Below are positions 1 through 5,971 of a stretch of 14,118 nucleotides of DNA, one piece after another. A model generated the notes under the pieces. That model was given only the letters and a program-made list of their open reading frames with translations. It was not told the origin of the DNA and made no database searches. Within the stretch, counting starts at the first letter, position 1. Each line of letters starts with the position of its first letter. This DNA comes from Candidatus Woesearchaeota archaeon (GTDB lineage Archaea; Nanobdellota; Nanobdellia; Woesearchaeales; WJKL01), in the NCBI GenBank assembly GCA_019322535.1, contig JAHWIM010000035.1, positions 1-14,118 on the forward strand. Direction: 5' to 3'. Position numbers and translations under genes: made by a program.

Positions 1-1
1 A

Positions 2-97
2 AAGAAAGAAAAGCTTGCTGAAAAAATAACAGAAGAAGAGAAGAAAGAGAAAGAGAAGAAAGAACAAGACAAACTATTAACTCAGAAAGGGGCTTAA
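2..97 (+). CDS. rpl32e: C-terminal tail of ribosomal protein eL32 (partial, 5' end outside window)
   Basis: An open frame enters from the left edge and ends at TAA 95-97, one nucleotide before the eL19 ATG. The 31 visible residues are almost all Lys and Glu, ending in ...LLTQKGA, so no folded domain can be seen. The identity is inferred from position: in archaeal spc operons the gene immediately before eL19 is eL32, a large-subunit protein, and a charged tail matches the tails on other ribosomal proteins here. It could also be the tail of another operon gene such as uL6. That a coding frame ends here is fairly secure; the name is less so. Confidence 0.6.
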   Translation, partial: KKEKLAEKITEEEKKEKEKKEQDKLLTQKGA

Positions 98-98
98 A

Positions 99-551
99 AT
101 GAAACTCAATTTACAAAAAAGACTTGCAGCACAAATCCTCAAATGCAGCGAGAAAAAAATACAATTTGATGTTACTAGGCTCTCTGATATCAAAGAAGCT
201 ATTACTAAAGCAGATATCAAATCCTTGATTTTTGAAAAAGTCATAAAGAAAAAGCCAACTAAAAACACTTCAAAATATAGGGCAAGAAAAAAAGCAATAC
301 AAAAAAGAAAAGGAAGACAACGTGGTCACGGTAGCAGAAAAGGTTCAAAATCAGCAAGATTACCAACAAAAAGAGTATGGATTAACAAAATAAGGCTTCA
401 AAGGAAATTCCTTAAAGAATTAAAAGACAAAAAAATAATTACTCCTTCAATATATCAACAACTTTATATGAAAGCAAAAGGAGGATTTTTCAGAAATAAA
501 AAACACGTTAAGCTATATTTAGAAGAACACCACTTAGCTAAGAAAAAATGA
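99..551 (+). CDS. rpl19e: 50S ribosomal protein eL19
   Basis: A component of the large ribosomal subunit, from a family shared by archaea and eukaryotes and absent from bacteria. The 150-residue product is the usual archaeal length. It opens with the family-typical N-terminal stretch NLQKRLAAQILKC and has a very basic middle (about residues 66-95) containing GRQRGHGSRKGSKSARLP, followed by a C-terminal helical part with YMKAKGGFFRNKKH (about 122-136). The ATG lies 1 nt after the upstream stop. A purine run (GAAAGGGG) just ahead may act as a weak ribosome-binding site. The gene overlaps uL18 by 4 nt (ATGA), so the two are probably translationally coupled. Nothing is missing or broken. Confidence 0.97.
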   Translation: MKLNLQKRLAAQILKCSEKKIQFDVTRLSDIKEAITKADIKSLIFEKVIKKKPTKNTSKYRARKKAIQKRKGRQRGHGSRKGSKSARLPTKRVWINKIRLQRKFLKELKDKKIITPSIYQQLYMKAKGGFFRNKKHVKLYLEEHHLAKKK

Positions 552-1063
552 GAAAAAAACCAATCAGCTTACCTTATAGACGAAAGAGAAAAGGCAAAAC
601 CAATTATAAGAAAAGATTAAAGCTTTTGCTCTCAAGCAAGCCAAGGTTAGTTATAAGGCCTTTTCTTAAAAATATCATTGCACAAATCATAGAATATCAT
701 CCAAAAGGAGATAAAACAATTGCAGCTGTTCATTCGCGTGAACTTGAAAAATTTGATTGGAAATTAAGCAAAGGAAATGTTTCAGCAGCTTATCTCACAG
801 GTCTTTTGCTTGGCAAAAAAGCAGCTAAGAAAAACATTAAAGAAGTTATTTTAGACATTGGTTTGCATACACCTACAAAAGGCTCAAGAATCTTTGCTTG
901 TTTAAAAGGAGTATTAGACGCAGGTATTTCAGTTCCTTTCTCAGAAGACATTTTGCCTAGTAAAGAAAGAATCTCAGGACAACATATTGCTCAACATAGA
1001 AAATTAAATGAATTGCCAAAAATTTTTGAAGAAACCAAAAATAAAATACTTAAGGTGGAATAA
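548..1063 (+). CDS. rpl18: 50S ribosomal protein uL18 (archaeal/eukaryotic L5-like type)
   Basis: Large-subunit protein that binds 5S rRNA in the central protuberance. The 171-residue product has a basic N-terminus (LPYRRKRKGKTNYKKRLKLL), then the core with KPRLVIRP and LTGLLLGKKA (about residues 84-93). It continues with the conserved LDIGLHTPTKGSRIFACLKG and SGQHIAQHR (about 143-151). Length and motifs match archaeal uL18 rather than the shorter bacterial form. The start codon overlaps the eL19 stop as ATGA, and no clear Shine-Dalgarno precedes it, which favours reinitiation after eL19. The stop overlaps the uS5 start by one base (TAATG). Confidence 0.96.
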   Translation: MRKKPISLPYRRKRKGKTNYKKRLKLLLSSKPRLVIRPFLKNIIAQIIEYHPKGDKTIAAVHSRELEKFDWKLSKGNVSAAYLTGLLLGKKAAKKNIKEVILDIGLHTPTKGSRIFACLKGVLDAGISVPFSEDILPSKERISGQHIAQHRKLNELPKIFEETKNKILKVE

Positions 1064-2010
1064 TGCCAAAAATTAAGAAAAAACTAATAGAAGAAAAAGA
1101 AAAAATAGAACAAGAAGTAATTCAGAAAGAAGAAAAAATAGAAAAAAAAGAGATTAAAAAAGAAATTAAAAAAACAACAAGAAAAGAATTTGATGCTGCT
1201 GCCTGGACACCAAAAACAGAGATAGGTAAAAAAATTAAAAACGGAGAAATAACTGACATAGACCAAGTTCTTGATTCTGGCGCAAAAATCCTTGAAGCAG
1301 AAATTGTTGACGTCCTTATAAAAAATCCAGTTAGTGATCTTATTTTAATAGGTCAATCAAAAGGTAAATTTGGTGGTGGTTCAAGAAGAGTTTTCAAACA
1401 AGTTCAGAAGAAAACAGCAGAAGGCAATAAACCAAGATTTGCAACAGCGGCTGTTTTTGGCAATCAAAACGGTTATGTTGGTGTTGGTTTTGGCAAAGCA
1501 AAAGAAACTGTTCCTGCTAGAGAAAAAGCAATCAGAAATGCTAAACTTAATCTAATAAAAATAAGAAGAGGGTGTGGAAGCTGGCAGTGTGGATGCAAAG
1601 AACCGCACACAATTCCATTTATAGTTGAAGGAAAATGTGGTTCAGTCAAAGTAAAACTAATACCTGCGCCAAAAGGAACTGGTTTAGCTACTGAAAAAGA
1701 AATTGCAAAAATATTGAAAATGGCTGGACTAAAAGATGTCTGGTCCAAAACTTTTGGACATACAGTAAGTAAGATTAACTTAATAGTTGCGTGTATGAAT
1801 GCTTTGAAAAAGCTAACAACCACTAAAATCAAACCAGATCATATTGAAACATTGGGTATATGCGAAGGTGCTCAAAAAAAGAAAGAAGAGGATAAAGAAG
1901 AAGAAATAGAAGAAGCTACTCCAGCTGAAGCAGATACCAAAAAGTCTGATTCTTCACCTAAGCCAAAGGAAAAAGGCAGTAAGGAAGAAAAAGGAGAGCA
2001 GAAAAAATGA
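1063..2010 (+). CDS. rps5: 30S ribosomal protein uS5 with charged N- and C-terminal extensions
   Basis: Small-subunit protein involved in decoding fidelity. At 315 residues it is clearly longer than usual archaeal uS5 (a little over 200). The extra length is a Lys/Glu-rich N-terminus (about 1-43, predicted helical) and an acidic/basic low-complexity C-terminus (about 271-315). The core is normal: the dsRNA-binding-like domain has GKFGGGSRRVFKQ and GNQNGYVGVGFGKAKE (about 133-148), and the C-terminal domain has KLIPAPKGTGLA and KDVWSKTFGHT. An archaeal-style cysteine segment, GCGSWQCGCKEPH, supplies Cys171, Cys176, Cys178 and His182. The start overlaps the uL18 stop (TAATG) and has a good ribosome-binding site, AAGGTGG, just upstream. 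The 3' end overlaps uL30 by ATGA. Confidence 0.96.
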   Translation: MPKIKKKLIEEKEKIEQEVIQKEEKIEKKEIKKEIKKTTRKEFDAAAWTPKTEIGKKIKNGEITDIDQVLDSGAKILEAEIVDVLIKNPVSDLILIGQSKGKFGGGSRRVFKQVQKKTAEGNKPRFATAAVFGNQNGYVGVGFGKAKETVPAREKAIRNAKLNLIKIRRGCGSWQCGCKEPHTIPFIVEGKCGSVKVKLIPAPKGTGLATEKEIAKILKMAGLKDVWSKTFGHTVSKINLIVACMNALKKLTTTKIKPDHIETLGICEGAQKKKEEDKEEEIEEATPAEADTKKSDSSPKPKEKGSKEEKGEQKK

Positions 2011-2429
2011 ATGAAGAAGTGAAAGTTGAAAAAAAAGAAGCAAAAATATCTAAAATTGCTATAATTAGAATCAGAGGAGATGTTAACCTCCGCAAACCAA
2101 TAAGAGACACTCTAAAAATGCTTAGGTTATACAAAAAAAATTATTGTACTGTATATGATTCTACACCAAACATTCTTGGTATGATCAACAAAGTAAAGGA
2201 TTATGTTACTTGGGGAGAAATTAATGATGAATCATTAAAATTGCTTAAAGAAAAAAGAGGAGAAAAAACCAAAAATAAACAAGGCAAAGAAGTGACTAAG
2301 CCATTTTTCAGGCTTTCACCACCTAGAAAAGGCTTTGGAAGAAAAGGGATAAAACTACCTTTTAAAATTGGCGGAGCACTTGGTAATAGAAAAGAAAAAA
2401 TCAATGACTTAATCAAAAGGATGATTTAA
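2007..2429 (+). CDS. rpl30: 50S ribosomal protein uL30 (archaeal/eukaryotic L7-like)
   Basis: Large-subunit protein of 140 residues, the longer archaeal form with the C-terminal extension that bacterial L30 lacks. The ferredoxin-like core is seen at AIIRIRGDVNLRKPIRDTL (about 18-36) and LRLYKKNYCTVYD. The archaeal C-terminal part contains FFRLSPPRKGFGRKGIKLPF (about 101-120). A short charged segment precedes the core. The ATG overlaps the uS5 stop (ATGA) and GGAG lies 10 nt upstream, so both coupling and direct initiation are possible. A structured 39-nt spacer separates it from uL15. Confidence 0.95.
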   Translation: MNEEVKVEKKEAKISKIAIIRIRGDVNLRKPIRDTLKMLRLYKKNYCTVYDSTPNILGMINKVKDYVTWGEINDESLKLLKEKRGEKTKNKQGKEVTKPFFRLSPPRKGFGRKGIKLPFKIGGALGNRKEKINDLIKRMI

Positions 2430-2464
2430 ACCACTGAAAGTGGTGCCGAAAACCGGAGGTTTTC
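2430..2464 (+). promoter_or_regulatory. Two tandem hairpins in the uL15 leader; the second contains its Shine-Dalgarno
   Basis: In the 39-nt gap between uL30 and uL15 two perfect stem-loops sit back to back. The first (2430-2444) is ACCACT/AGTGGT, 6 bp around a GAA loop. The second (2448-2464) is GAAAACC/GGTTTTC, 7 bp around a GGA loop. The only ribosome-binding sequence for uL15, GGAGGT (2455-2460), spans the loop and 3' arm of the second hairpin, four nucleotides short of the ATG. Pairing is seen directly. Control of uL15 (and perhaps SecY) translation by hiding the site is an inference. Confidence 0.55.
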
Positions 2465-2468
2465 AAGC

Positions 2469-3020
2469 ATGACAGTAAATAAAAGAAAAAAGAACACAAG
2501 GCTGAAAGGATCTAAAACACATAGCTGGGGTTCTATGAAAAAGCACAGAGGTAAAGGCAACAAAGGAGGAGCAGGCAGGGCAGGAACTGGCAAGAGAGGA
2601 GATGCAAAAAAACCATCTATTTGGAAAAATACTAAATATTTTGGCAAATATGGATTTAAGAAAAAAGGAATTGTTAAAAAAATAATCCCTATAAATCTTT
2701 TAGAACTTCAACAAAAAGCAGAAGTCCTAGTTGCAAATAAACAAATCCAAAAAAAAGAAGATACTTATATTGTTGATATTGAAAAAATAGGTTATAATAA
2801 AGTTCTAGGCTATGGTAAATTAGCAAAAAAGTTTCAAATAACCTCGCCATCATTTTCAAAACAAGCAATTGAAAAAATAAAAGCAGCTGGCGGCGAAGCA
2901 ATTCAACCTAAAGTTAAAGAGAAAAAAGAAGTGAAAAAAGTAGAGAAACCAGTAAAAGAAGCTGGTAAAGAAAAAGAATCAAAAGCCCCAGTAAAACCTG
3001 TTGAACCAAAGGAGAAATAA
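2469..3020 (+). CDS. rpl15: 50S ribosomal protein uL15 with charged C-terminal tail
   Basis: Early-assembling large-subunit protein. The 183 residues start with the rRNA-binding basic/glycine-rich segment (about 1-47) including THSWGSMKKHRGKGNKGG and AGRAGTGKRGDAKK. The globular C-terminal domain follows to about residue 146, with KVLGYGKLAKKFQI and IEKIKAAGGEA. The last 35 or so residues (148-183) are a Lys/Glu/Pro-rich tail not needed for the fold. The ATG has a strong GGAGGT 8 nt upstream, embedded in a hairpin. SecY follows after one nucleotide, the usual archaeal and bacterial arrangement. Confidence 0.95.
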   Translation: MTVNKRKKNTRLKGSKTHSWGSMKKHRGKGNKGGAGRAGTGKRGDAKKPSIWKNTKYFGKYGFKKKGIVKKIIPINLLELQQKAEVLVANKQIQKKEDTYIVDIEKIGYNKVLGYGKLAKKFQITSPSFSKQAIEKIKAAGGEAIQPKVKEKKEVKKVEKPVKEAGKEKESKAPVKPVEPKEK

Positions 3021-3021
3021 A

Positions 3022-4410
3022 ATGTCTTTTTTTGATAAACTTACTAGTGTATTGCCTGAAGTAACAGGCCCACAACAAAGGCGTCTTTCATTTAAAGAAA
3101 AACTTAAATGGACGGCTATTACCCTGATCCTTTTTTTTATTCTGGGTTTAATACCTTTATTTGGTTTAGGTGAAAATGCACTGCAGCAATTTGAATTTCT
3201 TTCAATCATATTGGGCGCAAAATTTGGTTCAATTATCTCATTAGGGATTGGTCCAATAGTTACAGCATCTATTGTTTTGCAGCTGTTAAATGGTTCTGGA
3301 ATCCTAAAAATGGACCTAACAACAGACGAAGGGAAAAAAAGATTTCAAGGATTGCAAAAATTACTTGCATTTTTCTTCATTATCTTTGAAGCAGGAATAT
3401 ATGTATTTATGGGAGGTCTTGCACCAGCAGCAGAGCTAGCAGGCACACCTTTATTTTTTCAACTACAAATGTTATTAGTATTCCAGCTTTTCTTAGGCGG
3501 AACATTAATCCTTTTTATGGATGAAGTTATTTCAAAATGGGGTTTTGGTTCTGGAATTTCGCTTTTTATCGCAGCAGGAGTTTCCTCAGAAATATTTATT
3601 AGGGCATTCTCGCCGTTAGCTTCTCCAGCAAACCCAAATATTGCAACAGGAGCTATTCCTGCTTTATTCCAATCACTTTCAGCAGGAGACCCAATAACTG
3701 CTGCCCTTATGCTTGCTGCATTAATTTCCACTATACTTGTTTTTGTTATAGCTGTTTATGGTCAAGCAATGAAAGTTGAAATTCCGCTTTCATTTGGAAG
3801 AGTTCGTGGTCATGGTATGAGGTGGCCTTTAAGTTTTATTTATACATCTAACATCCCAGTTATCTTAATTGCTGCATTAATGGCAAATATTCAACTATGG
3901 GCTCGTTTGCTACAAAATTGGGGTTATCCTATATTAGGAAGATTTGTTGGCAATACTCCTGTGTCTGGTCTAGTTGCTTGGATGAGTTCACCAGATATAA
4001 TAGGAAAATTAATCAAAGGCAGTTTAACATTTCCTGATGTGGCTCATTCATTAGTTTACTTATCAATAATGATTGTAGGGGCTGTTGTTTTTTCAGTATT
4101 TTGGGTGCAAACCTCAGGTATGGATGCTAAAAGCCAGGCAAAACAGATAATGTCGTCTGGTTTACAAATACCTGGTTTTAGAAGAGATCAAAGAGTTTTA
4201 GAAAGATTATTAAATAGATACATATGGCCATTAACTATAATGGGTGCTATTTTGGTTGGTTTCCTTGCAGGATTTGCTGACTTAACTGGTGCACTTAGCA
4301 GAGGAACAGGAATCTTGCTTGCAGTCATGATTATTTACAAACTATATGAAGAAATTGCAAAACAACACATGATGGATATGCATCCATTAATGCGTAAGTT
4401 TATAGAATAA
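3022..4410 (+). CDS. secY: Protein translocase subunit SecY
   Basis: Channel-forming subunit of the membrane Sec translocon, equivalent to Sec61-alpha, working with SecE and Sec61-beta encoded elsewhere. The product has 462 residues and about ten hydrophobic segments. Family landmarks are TM1 (about 31-48), the TM2 signature GIGPIVTASIVLQLL (75-89) and DEVISKWGFGSGISLFI (167-183). The cytosolic ribosome-docking loops are at about 255-268 (FGRVRGHGMRWP) and 384-402 (FRRDQRVLERLLNRY). I chose ATG 3022 because AAAGGAG lies 7 nt upstream and MSFFDKL fits archaeal SecY; an in-frame TTG at 3001 would lie inside uL15. It ends in tandem TAA codons. Confidence 0.96.
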   Translation: MSFFDKLTSVLPEVTGPQQRRLSFKEKLKWTAITLILFFILGLIPLFGLGENALQQFEFLSIILGAKFGSIISLGIGPIVTASIVLQLLNGSGILKMDLTTDEGKKRFQGLQKLLAFFFIIFEAGIYVFMGGLAPAAELAGTPLFFQLQMLLVFQLFLGGTLILFMDEVISKWGFGSGISLFIAAGVSSEIFIRAFSPLASPANPNIATGAIPALFQSLSAGDPITAALMLAALISTILVFVIAVYGQAMKVEIPLSFGRVRGHGMRWPLSFIYTSNIPVILIAALMANIQLWARLLQNWGYPILGRFVGNTPVSGLVAWMSSPDIIGKLIKGSLTFPDVAHSLVYLSIMIVGAVVFSVFWVQTSGMDAKSQAKQIMSSGLQIPGFRRDQRVLERLLNRYIWPLTIMGAILVGFLAGFADLTGALSRGTGILLAVMIIYKLYEEIAKQHMMDMHPLMRKFIE

Positions 4411-4427
4411 TAAAATGAGGTAAAAAA

Positions 4428-5174
4428 ATGTTTGAATCAATAATAAACCCAATATTTGAACCATTGCTAAAGCTGCCTATCTTATGGGCAATTATAATGA
4501 TTTCATTATTGCTTGCTCTATTCATGACTCTTGTCTATAAATGGATGACCGACCAGCACTTAATGAAAACATTAAAAGAAGATATTAAAAAATTTCAGCA
4601 GCAAATGAGGGAATTTAAGAGTGATCCAAAAAAAGTTATGGAAATTCAAAAAAGAGCAATGCAAACAAATATGAAATATATGGCACATTCAATGAAGCCA
4701 ACACTAATAACATTTATCCCTATAATAATAATTTTTGGATGGTTGCATGCACATTTAGCATATGAACCAATTATGCCTGGCCAAGAATTTACAACAAATG
4801 TTCTATTTAAAGAAGGAACAGCTGGTTCAGTTGAATTAATAGTTCCAGAACAATTAACTTTACTAACTAATACAACGCAACAAATAACTGATAATAAAGC
4901 ATCTTGGCAACTTAAAGGACCAGAAGGAGAGTATCTCCTTGAATATGTCTTTAATGACCAAACGTTTTCAAAAGACTTATTAATAACTGACAAACAAGAT
5001 TATAAAGAACCAATCAAAAAAATTAGTGACAGTCAAATAAGTACAATAACAATAGACTACAAAAAAATGGTTCCATTGAATATATTTGGATGGAAAGTTG
5101 GTTGGTTAGGAACTTATATTATATTTTCAATTGTATTTAGCATGAGTTTAAGAAAAATCTTAAAAATCCATTAA
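4428..5174 (+). CDS. DUF106 / EMC3-like membrane protein (Oxa1/YidC superfamily insertase candidate)
   Basis: A 248-residue membrane protein of the archaeal DUF106 family, related to EMC3, TMCO1 and the YidC/Oxa1 insertases. Layout: TM1 at about 17-38, a basic amphipathic coiled-coil hairpin at about 43-88 (VYKWMTDQHLMKTL, then MEIQKRAMQTNMKYM), and TM2 at about 91-110. A beta-rich segment with several Thr/Asn-rich strands follows (about 118-210, probably outside the membrane), then TM3 at about 222-243. The cytosolic coiled coil plus three TMs is the family signature. GAGGT lies 6 nt before the ATG. It follows SecY by 17 nt, which supports a joint role in membrane protein insertion, though function is inferred from the family. 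Confidence 0.88.
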   Translation: MFESIINPIFEPLLKLPILWAIIMISLLLALFMTLVYKWMTDQHLMKTLKEDIKKFQQQMREFKSDPKKVMEIQKRAMQTNMKYMAHSMKPTLITFIPIIIIFGWLHAHLAYEPIMPGQEFTTNVLFKEGTAGSVELIVPEQLTLLTNTTQQITDNKASWQLKGPEGEYLLEYVFNDQTFSKDLLITDKQDYKEPIKKISDSQISTITIDYKKMVPLNIFGWKVGWLGTYIIFSIVFSMSLRKILKIH

Positions 5175-5175
5175 A

Positions 5176-5493
5176 ATGACGAGAAAAAGAAAATCTGCAA
5201 AAACAATTAAAGTACAAAGAGCAGGAAGATATGGTAGATTAAAATCTAGAAAATCACTAAGGCAAGTATTTGTAAAAACACCTGGCGGAAAAACTGTTGT
5301 TCATTATAAAAAGAAAAAACCAGGAAAGGCGCACTGTGCAGAATGCGGCGCTTTACTTCAGGGCATTCCTAGAGAATTACCTGTTAAAATGAAAAATATG
5401 CCAAAGACAGAAAAAAGACCACAAAGACCTTATGGTGGTTTCCTCTGTTCAAAATGTGCTAGAAAAAAAATAATTGCAGAATTTAGAAAATGA
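5176..5493 (+). CDS. rpl34e: 50S ribosomal protein eL34
   Basis: Archaeal/eukaryotic large-subunit protein of 105 residues. The basic N-terminus (MTRKRKSAKT, then GRYGRLKSRKS) leads into a KTPGGKTVVHYKKKKPGKAHC segment. Two Cys pairs, Cys54-x2-Cys57 (CAEC) and Cys91-x2-Cys94 (CSKC), form the expected zinc ribbon and are intact. The typical GIPRELP sits between them. The gene begins one nucleotide after the DUF106 stop with no recognisable Shine-Dalgarno, so it probably depends on reinitiation. Its TGA overlaps the ATG of a small downstream ORF (ATGA). Confidence 0.95.
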   Translation: MTRKRKSAKTIKVQRAGRYGRLKSRKSLRQVFVKTPGGKTVVHYKKKKPGKAHCAECGALLQGIPRELPVKMKNMPKTEKRPQRPYGGFLCSKCARKKIIAEFRK

Positions 5494-5570
5494 ACTCAAT
5501 AAACTTACTCCCAGCAATAATCAGTTTTTTCAAAATGGGAATTAACTTCATAAAAAGGTTATTCAAATGA
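5490..5570 (+). CDS. Candidate 26-residue small protein between eL34 and eL14
   Basis: An ATG-started frame of 26 codons exactly fills the gap between two ribosomal protein genes. It shares ATGA with the eL34 stop at its start and ATGA with the eL14 start at its end. The peptide begins MNSINLLPAIISFF and ends GINFIKRLFK. Ser12, Lys15, Asn19, Lys22 and Lys26 would fall on one helix face with Ile/Leu/Phe on the other, so a cationic amphipathic helix is plausible, possibly membrane-associated. It has no own Shine-Dalgarno. I recognise no family. It may encode a real micropeptide, or serve only to carry ribosomes to eL14, or be chance; cmk often occupies this slot in archaea. Confidence 0.45.
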   Translation: MNSINLLPAIISFFKMGINFIKRLFK

Positions 5571-5965
5571 TCGAAGTAGGAAGAATTTGTGTAAAAATAG
5601 CAGGAAGAGATGCTAGACATAAGTGTGTAGTAGTTGATATCTTAGACAAAAATTATGTTTTGATTGATGGAGATGTAAGAAGAAAAAAATGCAACGTAAA
5701 ACATTTAGAGTCTTTAGATAAATTAATTAAAATAAAAAAAGGAGCTTCTCATGATACTATTGTTTCTGAATTTAAAAAACTAAAATTGTCTGTCTGGAGC
5801 AAAAAATCAAAACCAAAAACAGAAAAACCAAGAAAAGTCAGAAAAAAGAAAGAGAAGCCTGCTGAAGAAGCAAAAAAAACTAAGAAAACAACTAAAAAAG
5901 AAACTAAGCCAAAAAAAGAAGCTCTTGCAGAAAAAGTAGAAAAGAAAACAGAAGCTAAAAAATAA
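5567..5965 (+). CDS. rpl14e: 50S ribosomal protein eL14 with Lys-rich C-terminal tail
   Basis: Archaeal/eukaryotic large-subunit protein with an SH3-like KOW fold. Residues 1-50 match the family well: VGRICVKIAGRDA, KCVVVDILDKNYVLIDG and VRRKKCNVKHLE. A linker follows to about residue 78. The remaining 50 or so residues form a Lys/Glu/Thr-rich tail reminiscent of histone H1 tails, making the protein (132 residues) longer than the minimal archaeal form of under 100. AAGGT lies 7 nt before the ATG, and the start also overlaps the stop of the preceding 26-codon ORF. It is the last gene of the cluster; the next gene converges on it 6 nt away. Confidence 0.93.
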   Translation: MIEVGRICVKIAGRDARHKCVVVDILDKNYVLIDGDVRRKKCNVKHLESLDKLIKIKKGASHDTIVSEFKKLKLSVWSKKSKPKTEKPRKVRKKKEKPAEEAKKTKKTTKKETKPKKEALAEKVEKKTEAKK

Positions 5966-5967
5966 TT
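5957..5967 (-). terminator. Possible U-tract terminator downstream of pheT, inside the 3' end of eL14
   Basis: Read on the - strand, the sequence just past the pheT stop TAG is AATAATTATTTTTTAGC, a short U-run. It overlaps the last Lys codons of eL14. This is weak and may simply reflect AAA codons. Confidence 0.25.
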
Positions 5968-5971
5968 ATTT

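Noticed and set aside
3001..3021. An in-frame TTG that would extend SecY by seven residues
   Set aside because: It lies inside the uL15 coding end. ATG 3022 has AAAGGAG at good spacing and gives the expected SecY N-terminus.
5820..5960. The AAGAAAAAR-rich stretch as a DNA repeat array
   Set aside because: It is codon-level Lys/Glu low complexity in the eL14 tail, not regular units with spacers.
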